Part shown: piece after piece, positions 31,470 through 40,798 of the stretch
Position numbering within the stretch: the first letter of the stretch is position 1
Layout of the letters: every line of letters starts with the position of its first letter
Source of the DNA: Myxococcales bacterium
GTDB lineage: Bacteria; Myxococcota_A; Bradymonadia; UBA7976; UBA1532
DNA length: 43,776 nt
Assembly (NCBI GenBank): GCA_020633465.1
Contig: JACKDN010000047.1
Span: forward strand, 1-43,776
Direction of reading: 5' to 3'
Position numbers and translations under genes: made by a program
Notes under the pieces: model-generated
What the model saw: only the letters and a program-made list of their open reading frames with translations
Database searches by the model: none
Told to the model about the DNA's origin: nothing

Positions 31470-33362
31470 CTACTCGGCGTCGCGCTCGTCGCTCAGGGGC
31501 GGGAACTCGGGCGGCTGCCAGTCGGTGGCGACGCAGCCGGGGCCCATCGTGTCGGGCAGGGTGTCGGCGCCGGCCGGGCGCAGGGCGAAGTCGAAGTGGG
31601 TCTGCGCGGCGCGGGCGTCCCAGCACTCGACCGCCGCGATGGTGGCGCCGTCCTGCAGGTCGCCGCCCGAGACGAGGGCGTCGGCGACGCCGCCGACGCC
31701 GTTGGCCCAGCGGACGCGGGCCTCGAGATCCTCGACCGCGGCGCGCTCGGCGTTGCCGTTGTCGATGTCGGCCGGGATGCCCAGGTCGAGCACGCCGCCC
31801 TCGGGGCCGTGGGCCACGAAGTAGCGGGCGTCGATGGGCGCGGCGTCACCCTCGGCCACCTGATCGAAGCGCACGTTCAGCGCCCCCTGCTCGCCCATGC
31901 GGGCGTACTCGGCGCGGAAGCGGCCGGTGTAGGCGACGGGCTGGAAGCTGGCCAGCACGTCGTAGTCGAAGACGAAGCCGCCCTGGCCGCCCTCGGCCGA
32001 CTCGACGTAGGCGCCCTCGACCAGCGTCTGCCACTCGGCGTCGGCGGCGAACTGCTTCACCTGCGCGCGGTAGCCGAACAGGCCCTCGGTCTCGGTGCGC
32101 CCGACGGTCACGAGGAAGCTGGTGCGCGTGGTCCAGTCGGTCCAAGGGCCCCAGATGCAGCCGCGGGCGTCGCAGGCGTTGGGCGGGTTGCGGGTGACGT
32201 TGGTGACGATGGACAGGACGCCGGCGACCTGGTCGCTGAGGCCGGCGATGATGTTGGTCGCCACGCGGTAGTAGATGGCGGTCTCGGCGACCGGATCCTC
32301 GACCGGCGCGACGGGCGGCTCGAGCTCGTCGATCTGGGGCAGCGCCTCGATCAGCTCGGCGTCGGCGAAGGCGTCGGGGTCGAAGTCGGCGAAGGTCGGC
32401 AGCTCGCGCTCGGCGTAGGCGCACAGCGTGGCGTCGCCCTCCTCCTGCGACCACGCGCCGTACTCGAAGTGCGCGTAACTGCGGGTGAAAGCGTCACCCC
32501 AGCATTCGACGATGTCGGCGGTGGTGCCGGCGGGCAGGTCGCCGTGCGTGGCCAGCACGTCGGCGCGGCCGGGGCCTTCGGGCAGCCAGCGGGCGCGCAC
32601 CTGCAGCAGCTCGCGGCGGTCGAGCGTGGGGTCGTCGTCGGCGTGGATGTCCAGGTTCGAGACGAAGTCGAAGGTGCCGGCGCGGTCGGCGGCCTCGGTG
32701 TAGCGGTACAACGTGGAGGTGGCGAGGGGGTCGTGGGGCCCCTGGACCTCGGTGAAGGTGACCTCGAGGCTGCGCGTGTCGGCCAGATCGTAGGCCACCT
32801 CGACGGTGCCCAGGGCGTCGTGCGCGATGGGATCGACGCTGCGGGCGGCGGTCAGGTCGTAGGTCCAGCTGCCGACGCCGCGGCGAGCGCCGGGGCGCGG
32901 CGTGTGCTGGCCGCGCAGGACGTCGACGGCGGCGGCCTCGTCGGCCTCCTTGGGCCACGCCTGCACGACGTAGTCGAAGCCGTCGCCCACGGCGTCGACG
33001 CGGACGCGCCAGGTGGCCGGCGACAGGGGCTCGGTCCAGGGGCCCCAAACCGCGTAGGTGGCGCCGTCCGTCTCGGTGGGCGGCAGCTCGACGATGTCCT
33101 CGACGACGTTCGAGATGTTGCGGACGAAGCCGTTGACGCTGGTGGTGATGCCCCAGGTGAAGGCGTAGAAGGTGGCCTGCTGGGCCACCTGGAAGTTGCC
33201 GCTGGGCAGGTCGATGGTCATCGCTTCGGCGCTGGGCAGCGCCTGCTTCATGGCGGTGACGCCGCTGGCCTCGGGCGTCGCGGCGTCGTCGGTGGTGTCG
33301 TCGCAGCCGGTCAGGCCGAAGGGCAGGGCGAGGGCGGCGGTGAGCAGCAGTCGGGTGCGCAT
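31470..33362 (-). CDS. Internally duplicated lipoprotein, family shared with the gene at 33560-34489
   Basis: ATG 33362 has AAGGAG nine bases upstream. MRTRLLLTAALALPFGLTGC is a lipoprotein signal (Cys20). The 630-residue protein has two homologous halves. The first shows VWGPWTEPLSPATWRVRV, then GDLPAGTTADIVECWGDAFT; the second shows IWGPWTDWTTRTSFLVTV, then GDLQDGATIAAVECWDARA. Each half thus has a WGPWT block and a GxxxECW block near its end. The next upstream gene is a single-copy relative. Function unknown; all-beta and secreted, perhaps surface-exposed. Confidence 0.82.
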   Translation of the reverse strand: MRTRLLLTAALALPFGLTGCDDTTDDAATPEASGVTAMKQALPSAEAMTIDLPSGNFQVAQQATFYAFTWGITTSVNGFVRNISNVVEDIVELPPTETDGATYAVWGPWTEPLSPATWRVRVDAVGDGFDYVVQAWPKEADEAAAVDVLRGQHTPRPGARRGVGSWTYDLTAARSVDPIAHDALGTVEVAYDLADTRSLEVTFTEVQGPHDPLATSTLYRYTEAADRAGTFDFVSNLDIHADDDPTLDRRELLQVRARWLPEGPGRADVLATHGDLPAGTTADIVECWGDAFTRSYAHFEYGAWSQEEGDATLCAYAERELPTFADFDPDAFADAELIEALPQIDELEPPVAPVEDPVAETAIYYRVATNIIAGLSDQVAGVLSIVTNVTRNPPNACDARGCIWGPWTDWTTRTSFLVTVGRTETEGLFGYRAQVKQFAADAEWQTLVEGAYVESAEGGQGGFVFDYDVLASFQPVAYTGRFRAEYARMGEQGALNVRFDQVAEGDAAPIDARYFVAHGPEGGVLDLGIPADIDNGNAERAAVEDLEARVRWANGVGGVADALVSGGDLQDGATIAAVECWDARAAQTHFDFALRPAGADTLPDTMGPGCVATDWQPPEFPPLSDERDAE

Positions 33363-33559
33363 GGCGCGGGCTCCTTGGTTGGGGGGCGCTGGCTCTCTAG
33401 AGGGCGCTGACCCATCCTCGGCACTTCGCCGGGCACACCCCCCGACGGCGATCTCGTCGTTGGTCGGCGCTCGAAATATCTCTGATATTCCTTCGGCCTC
33501 CCGCCTCGACCTCGCCGCCGGTGGTCGCACCCGGCTCGACCTCGAATGTGTCATCGCCC
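33363..33559. promoter_or_regulatory. Spacer with an A/T-rich imperfect palindrome, probable promoter/operator region
   Basis: This spacer lies between two minus-strand lipoprotein genes. GAAATATC (33473-33480) and GATATTCC (33484-33491) are inverted around TCT with one mismatch in eight. The run of A/T stands out against the flanking DNA, about 110-130 bases upstream of the lipoprotein start at 33362. It may be a regulator-binding site or the promoter of that gene. No terminator is clear after the upstream gene. Confidence 0.4.
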
Positions 33560-34485
33560 TCATGGACCCGTCAGCAGGGGAGAATCCGAAAAGAAATCTG
33601 CGTCCGGGAATGCGCAGGCGGTCACGTCGCCCTCGGCGCGCTGGCCGGCGCGGCCGTACACCTTGCCGAAGTCGGGGCCCCAGCACTCCGAGACCTCGAC
33701 GGTGGTGCCGCCCTGCGCCACGAGCGCGTCGGCGCGGCCGGCGCCGTCGGCGCGCCAGCGGCTGCGCACGGCGACGCGCTGGCCGTCGTCGGTGGGGAAG
33801 GCGAAGTCGAGGGTGCCCTGGCCGGCGGGCGTCTCACGGTAGGCGTAGGTGGTGTCGAGCGGGGCCTGGGCCGGGTCGGCGGTGAAGCCGTCGAAGGCGA
33901 GGTCGAGGCGCAGGCCGTCGGGGCCCTGGGCGTAGTCGACGGTCAGGCGGCCGCGGGCGACGCTGGTGCCCAGGCCGTGGGCGGCGTCGAGGTCGAGGGT
34001 CAGGGTGCCCGCGCCGGTGGCAGGGTCGGCGGTGGGCGTGAAGCGGCCCGACAGCGTCGCGGCGTAGGGGCCGTCGTCGCCGCGTCGGCGCTGCTCGAGC
34101 ACGTAGTCGAAGGCGCCGTCGGCGCGGGTCATCGTGAAGACGGTGTCGAGGGGGTCGAGCGGGTGGGGCGCCGGCGCCCAGACGCGGCCGTCGGCGTCGC
34201 GCACCGTGGGCGGGTGCTCGACGATGCGGTCGACGGCGTGCAGCAGGTCGAACGCGGCGCCGTTGAGCGATAGCGAGACCTGGCGGGTCAGGACGTACAG
34301 ATCGGCCGGCTCGGCCACGATGAGCGTGGTGGCGAGCGCCGGGGAGGGCCCGGTGGGGCCGCCGATGCGCACGACCGTCGCCGAGGGGGCGGCGGCGAGG
34401 AAGCGCGCGTCGTCCTCGAGGGGGGCGTTGGTGAAGTCGTCGCCGCAGCCGGTGGCGAGCAGGAGTAGGAGCGGGAGGAGGCGGG

Positions 34486-34489
<4 letters not shown>
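33560..34489 (-). CDS. Secreted lipoprotein, single-copy relative of the duplicated lipoprotein downstream
   Basis: ATG 34489 has GGAG five bases upstream. MTRLLPLLLLLATGC gives lipobox Cys15. The 309-residue protein carries a VWAPAPHPLDPLDTVFTM block and a C-terminal DALVAQGGTTVEVSECWGPDF block that align with each half of the lipoprotein at 31470-33362, so the families are related by duplication. Its ATG overlaps the stop of the preceding small repeat ORF (ATGA), which suggests it is the last gene of the sigma/caspase operon. Function unknown. Confidence 0.82.
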
Positions 34490-34868
<379 letters not shown>

Positions 34869-34872
<4 letters not shown>

Positions 34873-36470
34873 GGCGAGTACCCCACCGACAGGTAGGCTT
34901 CGCCGAAGCCGAGCGAGCGGTCCTCGGCCTCGGTGGCGTAGCGCAGGTAGTGCGCGCGCAGGGTCAGGCCCAGGGTCAGGTCGCCCAGCCACCAGTCGGC
35001 GCCCAGCGCGGCGCCGGGCGAGATGGTGAACAGATCCTGGAAGGGCAGGGCGCCGTCGCGGAAGTCGCGGCGCAGGTAGACGGCGGACAGCTGGGGGCCG
35101 GCGCGCAGGCGGGCGGCGTCGGCGAACCACCAGTCGAAGCTGAGGCCCAGGCCGCCGACGACGATGACGAAGTCGACGGGCAGATCCTCGGCGTAGGGGC
35201 CGGCCTGGACGACGGCCTGGGTGCCGCCGACGGCGGCGTCGGCGTGCAGGCTGAGGCCGGGCGCCACCAGGTTGCGGCCCTCGACGTGGGCGCCGACGAG
35301 GGCCGAGGGGTGGAACAGGTCGCTGCGGCTGGGCGCGTCGAAGAAGGCCTGGTAGCCGACGCGGGCGTCGACCAGCCAGCCGCGGCCCAGGCGGCGGCGC
35401 TGCGCCAGCCAGGTGGGGCCCTTCGTCACGTCGTCCTCGAACGCGACGGCCTCGAAGGCGGACTCGTCGACGGGGCGCTGCTCGGCCGCGCCGACCGCGA
35501 CCTCCTGCAGCAGCAGGTGGTTGGCCTCGCGCTTCTTCACGACGTAGCGCCCGGGCGCGACCGACAGGCGGGCGGGCGTGCCGGCGCGCTTGTCGACCTC
35601 GCCGACGACGAGGTCGCGGCCGCGGTCGTAGACGAGGTAGCGCCCCTCGCCGTCCGGCGGGAACAGCAGCGCGCCGCGGCCGCCCAGGCGGGTGAGCGTC
35701 ACCGCGCCGTTGCCGCGCAGGTCGTAGGTGAAGGTCGGGTGCTGGGTGCCGCCGCGCGTGCCGGCGGTCTGGGCGACGGTGCGGTGGTAGGCGTAGGCGT
35801 AGGCCTCCTCGAGGCTGACGGCGCCGTCGCCCGTGCGATCGGCGGCGCCGCGCAGGCCGCTGACGAGGTGGTGGGTGAAGAACGAGCCGCGCAGCTCATC
35901 GCTCTCCTGCGAGGCCTCGAGCGCGCTGCTGCTGGTGATGACGACGTAGCCGCTGGCGTCGCGGTCGGGCTCGACGTCGACCACGAACGAGGGGGCGCGG
36001 CGGCCGCCCTTGAGGCGCGTCATGGCGCCCGACTCGCAGGCGTCGAGGAAGGCGAGCTGGACGTCGGCGCCCGAGCGTTGAAGGCCGGCGCGCAGGTCGC
36101 TCATGGGCAGGCGGCGGGCGCCCAGGCGCAGGTCGCCGGCGGCGGCGTGGCCCGAGTAGTAGAACAACAGCAGGGTGCGGGCGCCGCGGGCGCGCGCGGC
36201 CTCGACGCGGGCGCGCGCGGCGTCGAGCGCGGCGTTCACCTCGTCGGGAGACGGTGAGATGAGCAGGGTGAGGTCGTCGGCGCCGAAGCCGCCGAGCTCG
36301 GTGAGCACGGCACCCATCTTCAGCGCGTCGACGTGCGGGTAGCGCAGGGGCTCGGTGTCGGGGCCGCCCTCGGGGTGCGCGACGAGGATCGCCAGCCGCT
36401 CCGTGGGCGCGGCGCGCGCGGCGGCCGGCGCCAGCAGCGCCACCAGTAACAGAGGCAGGGCGGCCCTCAC
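34869..36470 (-). CDS. Secreted caspase-family (peptidase C14) protein with C-terminal barrel-like domain
   Basis: Start GTG 36470 overlaps the stop of the upstream gene (GTGA) and follows AAGG. Residues 1-20 are a signal peptide ending ARA. Residues 24-230 form a caspase/metacaspase-like domain: LAILVAHPEG, catalytic His108 in FYYSGHAAAG and catalytic Cys145 in LAFLDACESGAMT, so the dyad is intact. EDGAVSLEEAYAYAY-like sequence follows. A middle region (about 260-330) resembles a small beta module (APGRYVVKKREANH). Residues 360-533 have strand patterns of an outer-membrane barrel (VDARVGYQAFF, SFDWWFADAARLR) ending YLSVGYSP. The fusion suggests a protease tethered at the outer membrane and facing the periplasm or surface. 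The substrate is unknown. Confidence 0.85.
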
Positions 36471-37263
36471 CGGGCCTTCTTCTCGAACGTGAACGTCGCC
36501 TGCGCGCAGTCGAGGGGCAGGCGGTCGACCTTGCGGGGATCGCCGCCCGCGGCCTCGAGCGCGTCGCGCCCGGCGGCGACGACGGCGTCGGTGTCCAGCG
36601 GCGTGGGGCTGAAGCAGCCGACCACGCGCTCGGTGCCCAGGGCGTCGTCGAGCACGACGCTGCCCTCGAGCAGGCGCGCGGCACCCGGCTCGATGGCCAG
36701 GGAGCGGCCCGCGTCGTCGTAGAAGGGGGTGACCGCGCCGCGGCCGTCGAGCGAGACGACCACCAGGTGCCCGCGGGCCGGGGTGCTGTAGCGCAGCTGG
36801 ATGGCGTCGCCGGGGTGCAGCACGGCGCCCGGCTGGCCGTCGCGCACCGTGTCGCCGGCGCGGACGTGAAAGCTGAGGCCGACGGCGGCCTTGACGCGGG
36901 TGGTGGGCGGCGGCGGCTCGACGGCGGGCCGCGCGAGGAAGAGGACCGCGCCCGCGGCGGCGAGCGCCAGGCCGACGCCGGGCAGCCAGGCGCGACGCCA
37001 CCAGGGGCGGGCGGCCCGGCGGCGAGCCTCGAGGGCGGCGGCGAAGGCGGCGGGGGGCGCGCGGCGAGGAAGGCGCGCCGCTCGGCGTCGAGCGCGTCGA
37101 GGCGGGCGCGGCAGTGCGGGCAGCCCTCGGCGTGGGCGCGCGCGGTCGCGTCGGCCTCGCCCCCCAGCACGCGGTGCAGCGCGGCGCGCGACAGGTGGCC
37201 CGGGGCGACCGGCTCGGCTTCCAGCAAGGCCAGCATGCGCTCCTCCTCCTCGCGCTCGTCCAT
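36467..37263 (-). CDS. Zinc-finger anti-sigma-like membrane protein, interrupted by an apparent one-base frameshift
   Basis: The start is ATG 37263, sharing one base with the sigma factor stop (TGATG), with GGAGGA just upstream. The first frame gives an anti-sigma zf-HC2 motif, HAEGCPHCRARLDAL. At a run of six G on the plus strand (37052-37057, CCCCCC in the mRNA) the frame fails. Adding one base restores RRAARPWWRRAWLPGVGLAL, a membrane helix (GLALAAAGAVLFLARP), then a DUF4384-like domain (FHVRAGDTVRDG to EKKAR) ending at 36467. Corrected, it is about 265 residues. Either the run was miscounted in sequencing, or the gene is broken or slippery. It is expected to hold the neighbouring sigma factor at the inner membrane. 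Confidence 0.7.
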
Positions 37264-37796
37264 CACAGCTTCCTCCGCGCCGGCGCGGCGCCCGGGGTCA
37301 GGGCCCGGCGCGCGCGCTCGACGAACTGCCGCAGGCGCTTGCGCACCGTCGGCACCGACAGGCCCACCGCGACGGCCACCTCCTCCTGGCTCATCTCGTC
37401 GACGTAGTAGTGCACGGCCAGGGCCTGCGTCTGCGTGTCGAACAGATCCAGGATGCCGCGCACCGCCACCGCGGTCTCCGAGGTGGCCGGCTGCGCGGCG
37501 TGGCGGTCGAGGTCGGCGACGTCCACCTGCCCGCGGCCCACCCGCACCTTGCGCGCGCGGATCTGGTTCAGGCAGTGGTGCGTCGCGATGCGCATCAGCC
37601 AGGTGTGGTGGCTGGCGCGCCCCTCGAAGCCGCGGCGCCCGCGCTCGGCCTTGAGGAAGACCTCTTGGGTGGCGTCCCAGGCGGCGTCCTCGTCGCCGAG
37701 CAGGTAGCGACACCGCGCGTGCACCGCGAAGCCGTACTGCGCATAGAGCGCCTCGAGGGACGGCAGCGGGGCAGCGGCGGGATCGTCTCGGTCCAT
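37263..37796 (-). CDS. ECF-type RNA polymerase sigma factor
   Basis: The 177-residue protein has sigma-70 region 2 (ARCRYLLGDEDAAWDATQEVFLKAERG, with WLMRIATHHCLNQIRAR) and region 4 (MSQEEVAVAVGLSVPTVRKRLRQF), with no region 3, as in ECF sigma factors. It opens an operon with a zf-HC2 anti-sigma-like protein (overlap of one base), a caspase and at least one lipoprotein. The likely system is an envelope signal releasing the sigma factor. No strong Shine-Dalgarno is visible before ATG 37796. The 54-base gap to the upstream gene contains GGAAAAGGGAAAAGGAAAAA, an A-rich stretch that may be part of a promoter. Confidence 0.9.
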   Translation of the reverse strand: MDRDDPAAAPLPSLEALYAQYGFAVHARCRYLLGDEDAAWDATQEVFLKAERGRRGFEGRASHHTWLMRIATHHCLNQIRARKVRVGRGQVDVADLDRHAAQPATSETAVAVRGILDLFDTQTQALAVHYYVDEMSQEEVAVAVGLSVPTVRKRLRQFVERARRALTPGAAPARRKL

Positions 37797-37850
37797 CGCG
37801 GGGCTACGGACACCTGAGCGCCGGAAAAGGGAAAAGGAAAAACGCCGGGA

Positions 37851-38708
37851 TCACTCGACGCGGCGCCACGCCTCCGCCGTGTGCAGATCGAAGCCCATCG
37901 GGCGGCGCGCCGGATGCTCCGCGTCGCGCATGCCCGGCGGGGTGCGCAGCGTGCCGCGGATGTGCATCGAAGATTGGTGCCGACGAGGCTGCTGCGCCGG
38001 GTCGAGCTGCCAGGTCGTCTCGACGTCGAACGCGTCGAGGGCGACGAGGAGAGCCAGCGCCAGTGAGCCCTCGAGGGCGGCGGTGCCGGTGGCGCGCAGG
38101 CCGGTGCCGGCCGCGCCGGTGTCCGCCTCGACGCGCAGCGACTGCGTCCGCGTCGCCTTCATCAGGCTGGGGGCGCGCTGCACCACGTCCCACGCGCTCG
38201 GGCCGTCGGGCGGCGGCCGGGGGAACAGGTCCTGCGCGAGCTGGGGGTCGAGCAGCCGCGCGATCTCCGTTTCGATGTCGTCCGGGCCCCCTGCCGTGGG
38301 GTCCGCGGGCGCCAGCGCGGCGTGGCGGGCGCGCAGGTCGTCCAGCCCATCGGGCGCCTCGACGGCCTGCACCTCACCCGCGGCGTCGAGCCGGTAGACC
38401 AGCCGCGTGTCGTGCAGCGCGAGCCACAGGCGGCCGGGCGCGGGCAGGGGGCCGCCGGCGCGCGCGTCGCCGTGGCCGATCTCGACCGGCCCGTCGGGCT
38501 CGAGCGTGGTGTGGCGCCCGCCCACGCGGCGCCGCTGCAGGCGCGCCGAGCCGTCGGGCCCGACCTCGAGCACGCGCACCTGCCACGTCTCGGACACCAC
38601 GGTCACCACGCGGGTGTCGCCGAGGCCGCCCACGCTGGCCTGCTGACGCTCGACCTCGAAGGTCACGCCCGGCGGCCAGGCCAGCAGGGCGATGAGCAGG
38701 GGCATCAT
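37851..38708 (-). CDS. Secreted protein of unknown function
   Basis: ATG 38708 (or ATG 38705) overlaps the stop of the sulfatase-like gene, so translation is probably coupled. MPLLIALLAWPPGVTF looks like a signal peptide. The 285-residue protein has TFEVERQQASVGGLGDTRVVTVV, repeated Arg/Gly-rich strands and a C-terminal MRDAEHPARRPMGFDLHT. I do not recognise a family. It may be a periplasmic beta-rich protein that works with the sulfatase-like protein. Confidence 0.72.
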   Translation of the reverse strand: MMPLLIALLAWPPGVTFEVERQQASVGGLGDTRVVTVVSETWQVRVLEVGPDGSARLQRRRVGGRHTTLEPDGPVEIGHGDARAGGPLPAPGRLWLALHDTRLVYRLDAAGEVQAVEAPDGLDDLRARHAALAPADPTAGGPDDIETEIARLLDPQLAQDLFPRPPPDGPSAWDVVQRAPSLMKATRTQSLRVEADTGAAGTGLRATGTAALEGSLALALLVALDAFDVETTWQLDPAQQPRRHQSSMHIRGTLRTPPGMRDAEHPARRPMGFDLHTAEAWRRVE

Positions 38709-40699
38709 CGTGGCGCCCGCGCGGCGCGCAGCACCTGCATCAGCGCCTCGACGTCGGCGGGCCGAGCGGCGCTGAGATCGGTGGTCTCACCGGGGTCGGC
38801 GGCCAGGTCGTACAAGACGGTCTCCTCGCTCCAGGGGGCGTGCAGCAGCTTCAGGGGCCAGCGCACGACGGCGCCGTTGTAGAGGCGGCCGGTGGCCTGC
38901 TGAAAGAGCTCGAGGACGACCTCGGGGCGGGCGAGGGGCTCGCCGCGCAGGGCGGGCGCCAGGTTGCGGCCCTCGAGGCGGTCGAAGCCGGGGCGGACGC
39001 CGAGCAGGTTCTGCGCGGTGGCGATCAGGTCCGCGTGCTGCACGGGGGCCTCGACGCGGCGCGGGGCGACGCCGGGCGCGCGCAGCAGGGCGGCGGTGCG
39101 CACCTGCGCCTCGTGCAGGCGGCTGCCGTGGAAGCGCACCCCGTGCTCACCGAAGGCCTCGCCGTGATCGCCGGTGAGCAGGAAGGCGGCGGTGTCCCAG
39201 CGGCCGCGCGCCCGCAGCCCGTCGATCAGGCGCGCGACCTGGGCGTCCACGTGGTGCACCTCGGCGGCGTAGCGGTGGCGATCCTGGTCGCCGAAGACGG
39301 GCGCGCCGGGCGGCTGCTCGTACGCGGCGTGGGGCTCGACGAGGTGCACCCACAAGAGCAGGCGCGCGTCGCCGGCGCGATCGACCTCGGCGAGGGCGCG
39401 GTCGACCACCTGCGCGCTGGGGAAGCCGTGGAAGGCGCCGCTGTGCTGGCCGGCGGGCAGGTCGCGGTCGAAGACGTCGAAGCCGCGGTCGAAGCCGGCG
39501 CCCGCGTCGGCGGTGAAGCCGTCGTAGTCGACGACGACGGCGATCGTGCGGAAGCCCGCGGTCTTCAGCGTCGCCGGCAGCCAGGGCGTCGCGGGGTCGA
39601 TCGGGCGGTAGCGGCCGGTCTTCTCGCCGAAGCGGACGCCCGAAGGCAGCACGCCGGCCCAGAACGCGGGCAGCGCGATCATCGTGGCGCTCGACGAGGC
39701 GTAGGCGCGCTCGAAGACGACCGCGTCGGCGGCCAGCGCGTCCAGGTTCGGCGTGGTGGGCAGGGGGCAGCCGAGGAAGCCGACGACGTCGGGGCGCAGC
39801 GCCTCGACGGTGACGACGACGAGATCGCGCGCGGTGCCGGCCACCGGGGGGTCCCAGGTGGGGGACGGCCAGGTCGATGCGACGGCGTCCGCGCCGTCGC
39901 AGTCCTGGTCGACGCCGTCGCCGGGCACGTCGACGGCGTCGGGGTGGCGGGCGGGATCATCGGGCGCGCAGTCGGCCCCCCCGAACAGGTGGGCGTGGCC
40001 GTCGCCGTCCCGATCGGCCAGCGCGCGGGCGCCGCGCACGACGAAGGCGCCCCAGCCGCCGTCGGCGACGATGGCGCGCGGCGCCGAGCCGACCAGGCCG
40101 AAGCCGAGCAGGGCGAGGGCCAGGAGGGCCCCGATGACGCCGACGGCGTGCGGCCGGGGCCGGCGCGCGACGAGGAACACGGCGAGGGCGGCGAGGGGGG
40201 CGAGGACGAAGGCCGGGCCAAGCACGTCGATGGCCGCCCGGTTGGTCAGCGCGATGCGCGCCGCGACGACGCCGACCGCGGTGAAGTGGGCGGCGCGGCG
40301 CGTGGGCGCGGGCAGCGTGTCGATGGGCCGGGCGAGCGCGAGCCCCGCGGCCAAGCCCCCCAGCGCCGCGAGGCCGACCGCGGCGGCGAACAGGTCGTGG
40401 TTGCCGACGGTGCCGCCCACCCGCGCCACCTCGAAGGCGGCGCCGACGGTGAGCGCCGGCGCGACCGGGCCGCGCGCCCAGCGGGGAAGGCCGGCGAGGG
40501 CCGGCGTCAGCGCCGCGACGCCCACCGTCACCAGCACCGCGAGCGCGCCCCACCCGGGCAGCAGGTACCCCAGCCGGACGAGCGCGGGCAGCGGCGCGCC
40601 AGCCGCGAAGGCCTCGACGGCGCCGAAGGCGAGGGCCGCAGGCCACACGGCGCGCCACGCGCGGGGTAGGGATCGGTCGGCTGGGGACACGGGCCTCAC
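38705..40699 (-). CDS. Membrane sulfatase-like protein with inserted MopE motif
   Basis: GTG 40699 is used; GTG 40690 (MSPADRS) is an alternative. The first 215 residues contain about six hydrophobic segments, as in membrane-anchored sulfatase/phosphoethanolamine-transferase-like enzymes. Residues about 226-272 form one MopE-type metal-binding repeat: DRDGDGHAHLFGGADC, then GDGVDQDCDGADA. The sulfatase domain follows: VVVTVEALRPDVVGFLG, VHLVEPHAAYEQP, and LLTGDHGEAFGEHG with the DHG motif. The usual CxPSR is replaced by YASSSATMIALP, and the metal Asp of the iDxxR block by Glu. It may therefore not be a formylglycine sulfatase; a phosphatase or transferase, or an altered enzyme, is possible. 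It is coupled to the secreted protein downstream. Confidence 0.78.
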   Translation of the reverse strand: MRPVSPADRSLPRAWRAVWPAALAFGAVEAFAAGAPLPALVRLGYLLPGWGALAVLVTVGVAALTPALAGLPRWARGPVAPALTVGAAFEVARVGGTVGNHDLFAAAVGLAALGGLAAGLALARPIDTLPAPTRRAAHFTAVGVVAARIALTNRAAIDVLGPAFVLAPLAALAVFLVARRPRPHAVGVIGALLALALLGFGLVGSAPRAIVADGGWGAFVVRGARALADRDGDGHAHLFGGADCAPDDPARHPDAVDVPGDGVDQDCDGADAVASTWPSPTWDPPVAGTARDLVVVTVEALRPDVVGFLGCPLPTTPNLDALAADAVVFERAYASSSATMIALPAFWAGVLPSGVRFGEKTGRYRPIDPATPWLPATLKTAGFRTIAVVVDYDGFTADAGAGFDRGFDVFDRDLPAGQHSGAFHGFPSAQVVDRALAEVDRAGDARLLLWVHLVEPHAAYEQPPGAPVFGDQDRHRYAAEVHHVDAQVARLIDGLRARGRWDTAAFLLTGDHGEAFGEHGVRFHGSRLHEAQVRTAALLRAPGVAPRRVEAPVQHADLIATAQNLLGVRPGFDRLEGRNLAPALRGEPLARPEVVLELFQQATGRLYNGAVVRWPLKLLHAPWSEETVLYDLAADPGETTDLSAARPADVEALMQVLRAARAPR
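39885..40020 (-). repeat. Single MopE-type motif inside the sulfatase-like gene
   Basis: One unit with the DxDGDG block, then DCAPDDPARHPDAVD, then GDGVDQDCDGADA. It is like the repeats of the 7334-10279 protein but sits alone between the membrane helices and the catalytic domain. Family repeats occur in secreted proteins, so this implies the segment faces the periplasm. Confidence 0.7.
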
Positions 40700-40798
40700 G
40701 ATGGGGCAAGGCGCGGGCCGCGTCGAGAAGCGCGACCCATCGGTGATCGGAGCGGGCTGCCCGGGCGGATCGCCGGGAGAGGCCCCGCGACGACGCCT
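40700..40798. other. 99-base spacer upstream of the sulfatase-like gene
   Basis: It holds G/C-rich inverted fragments (GCCCGGGCGGATCGCCGGG near 40758) but no T-run. No promoter is clear. Nuclease and sulfatase-like genes may or may not share a transcript. Confidence 0.3.
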
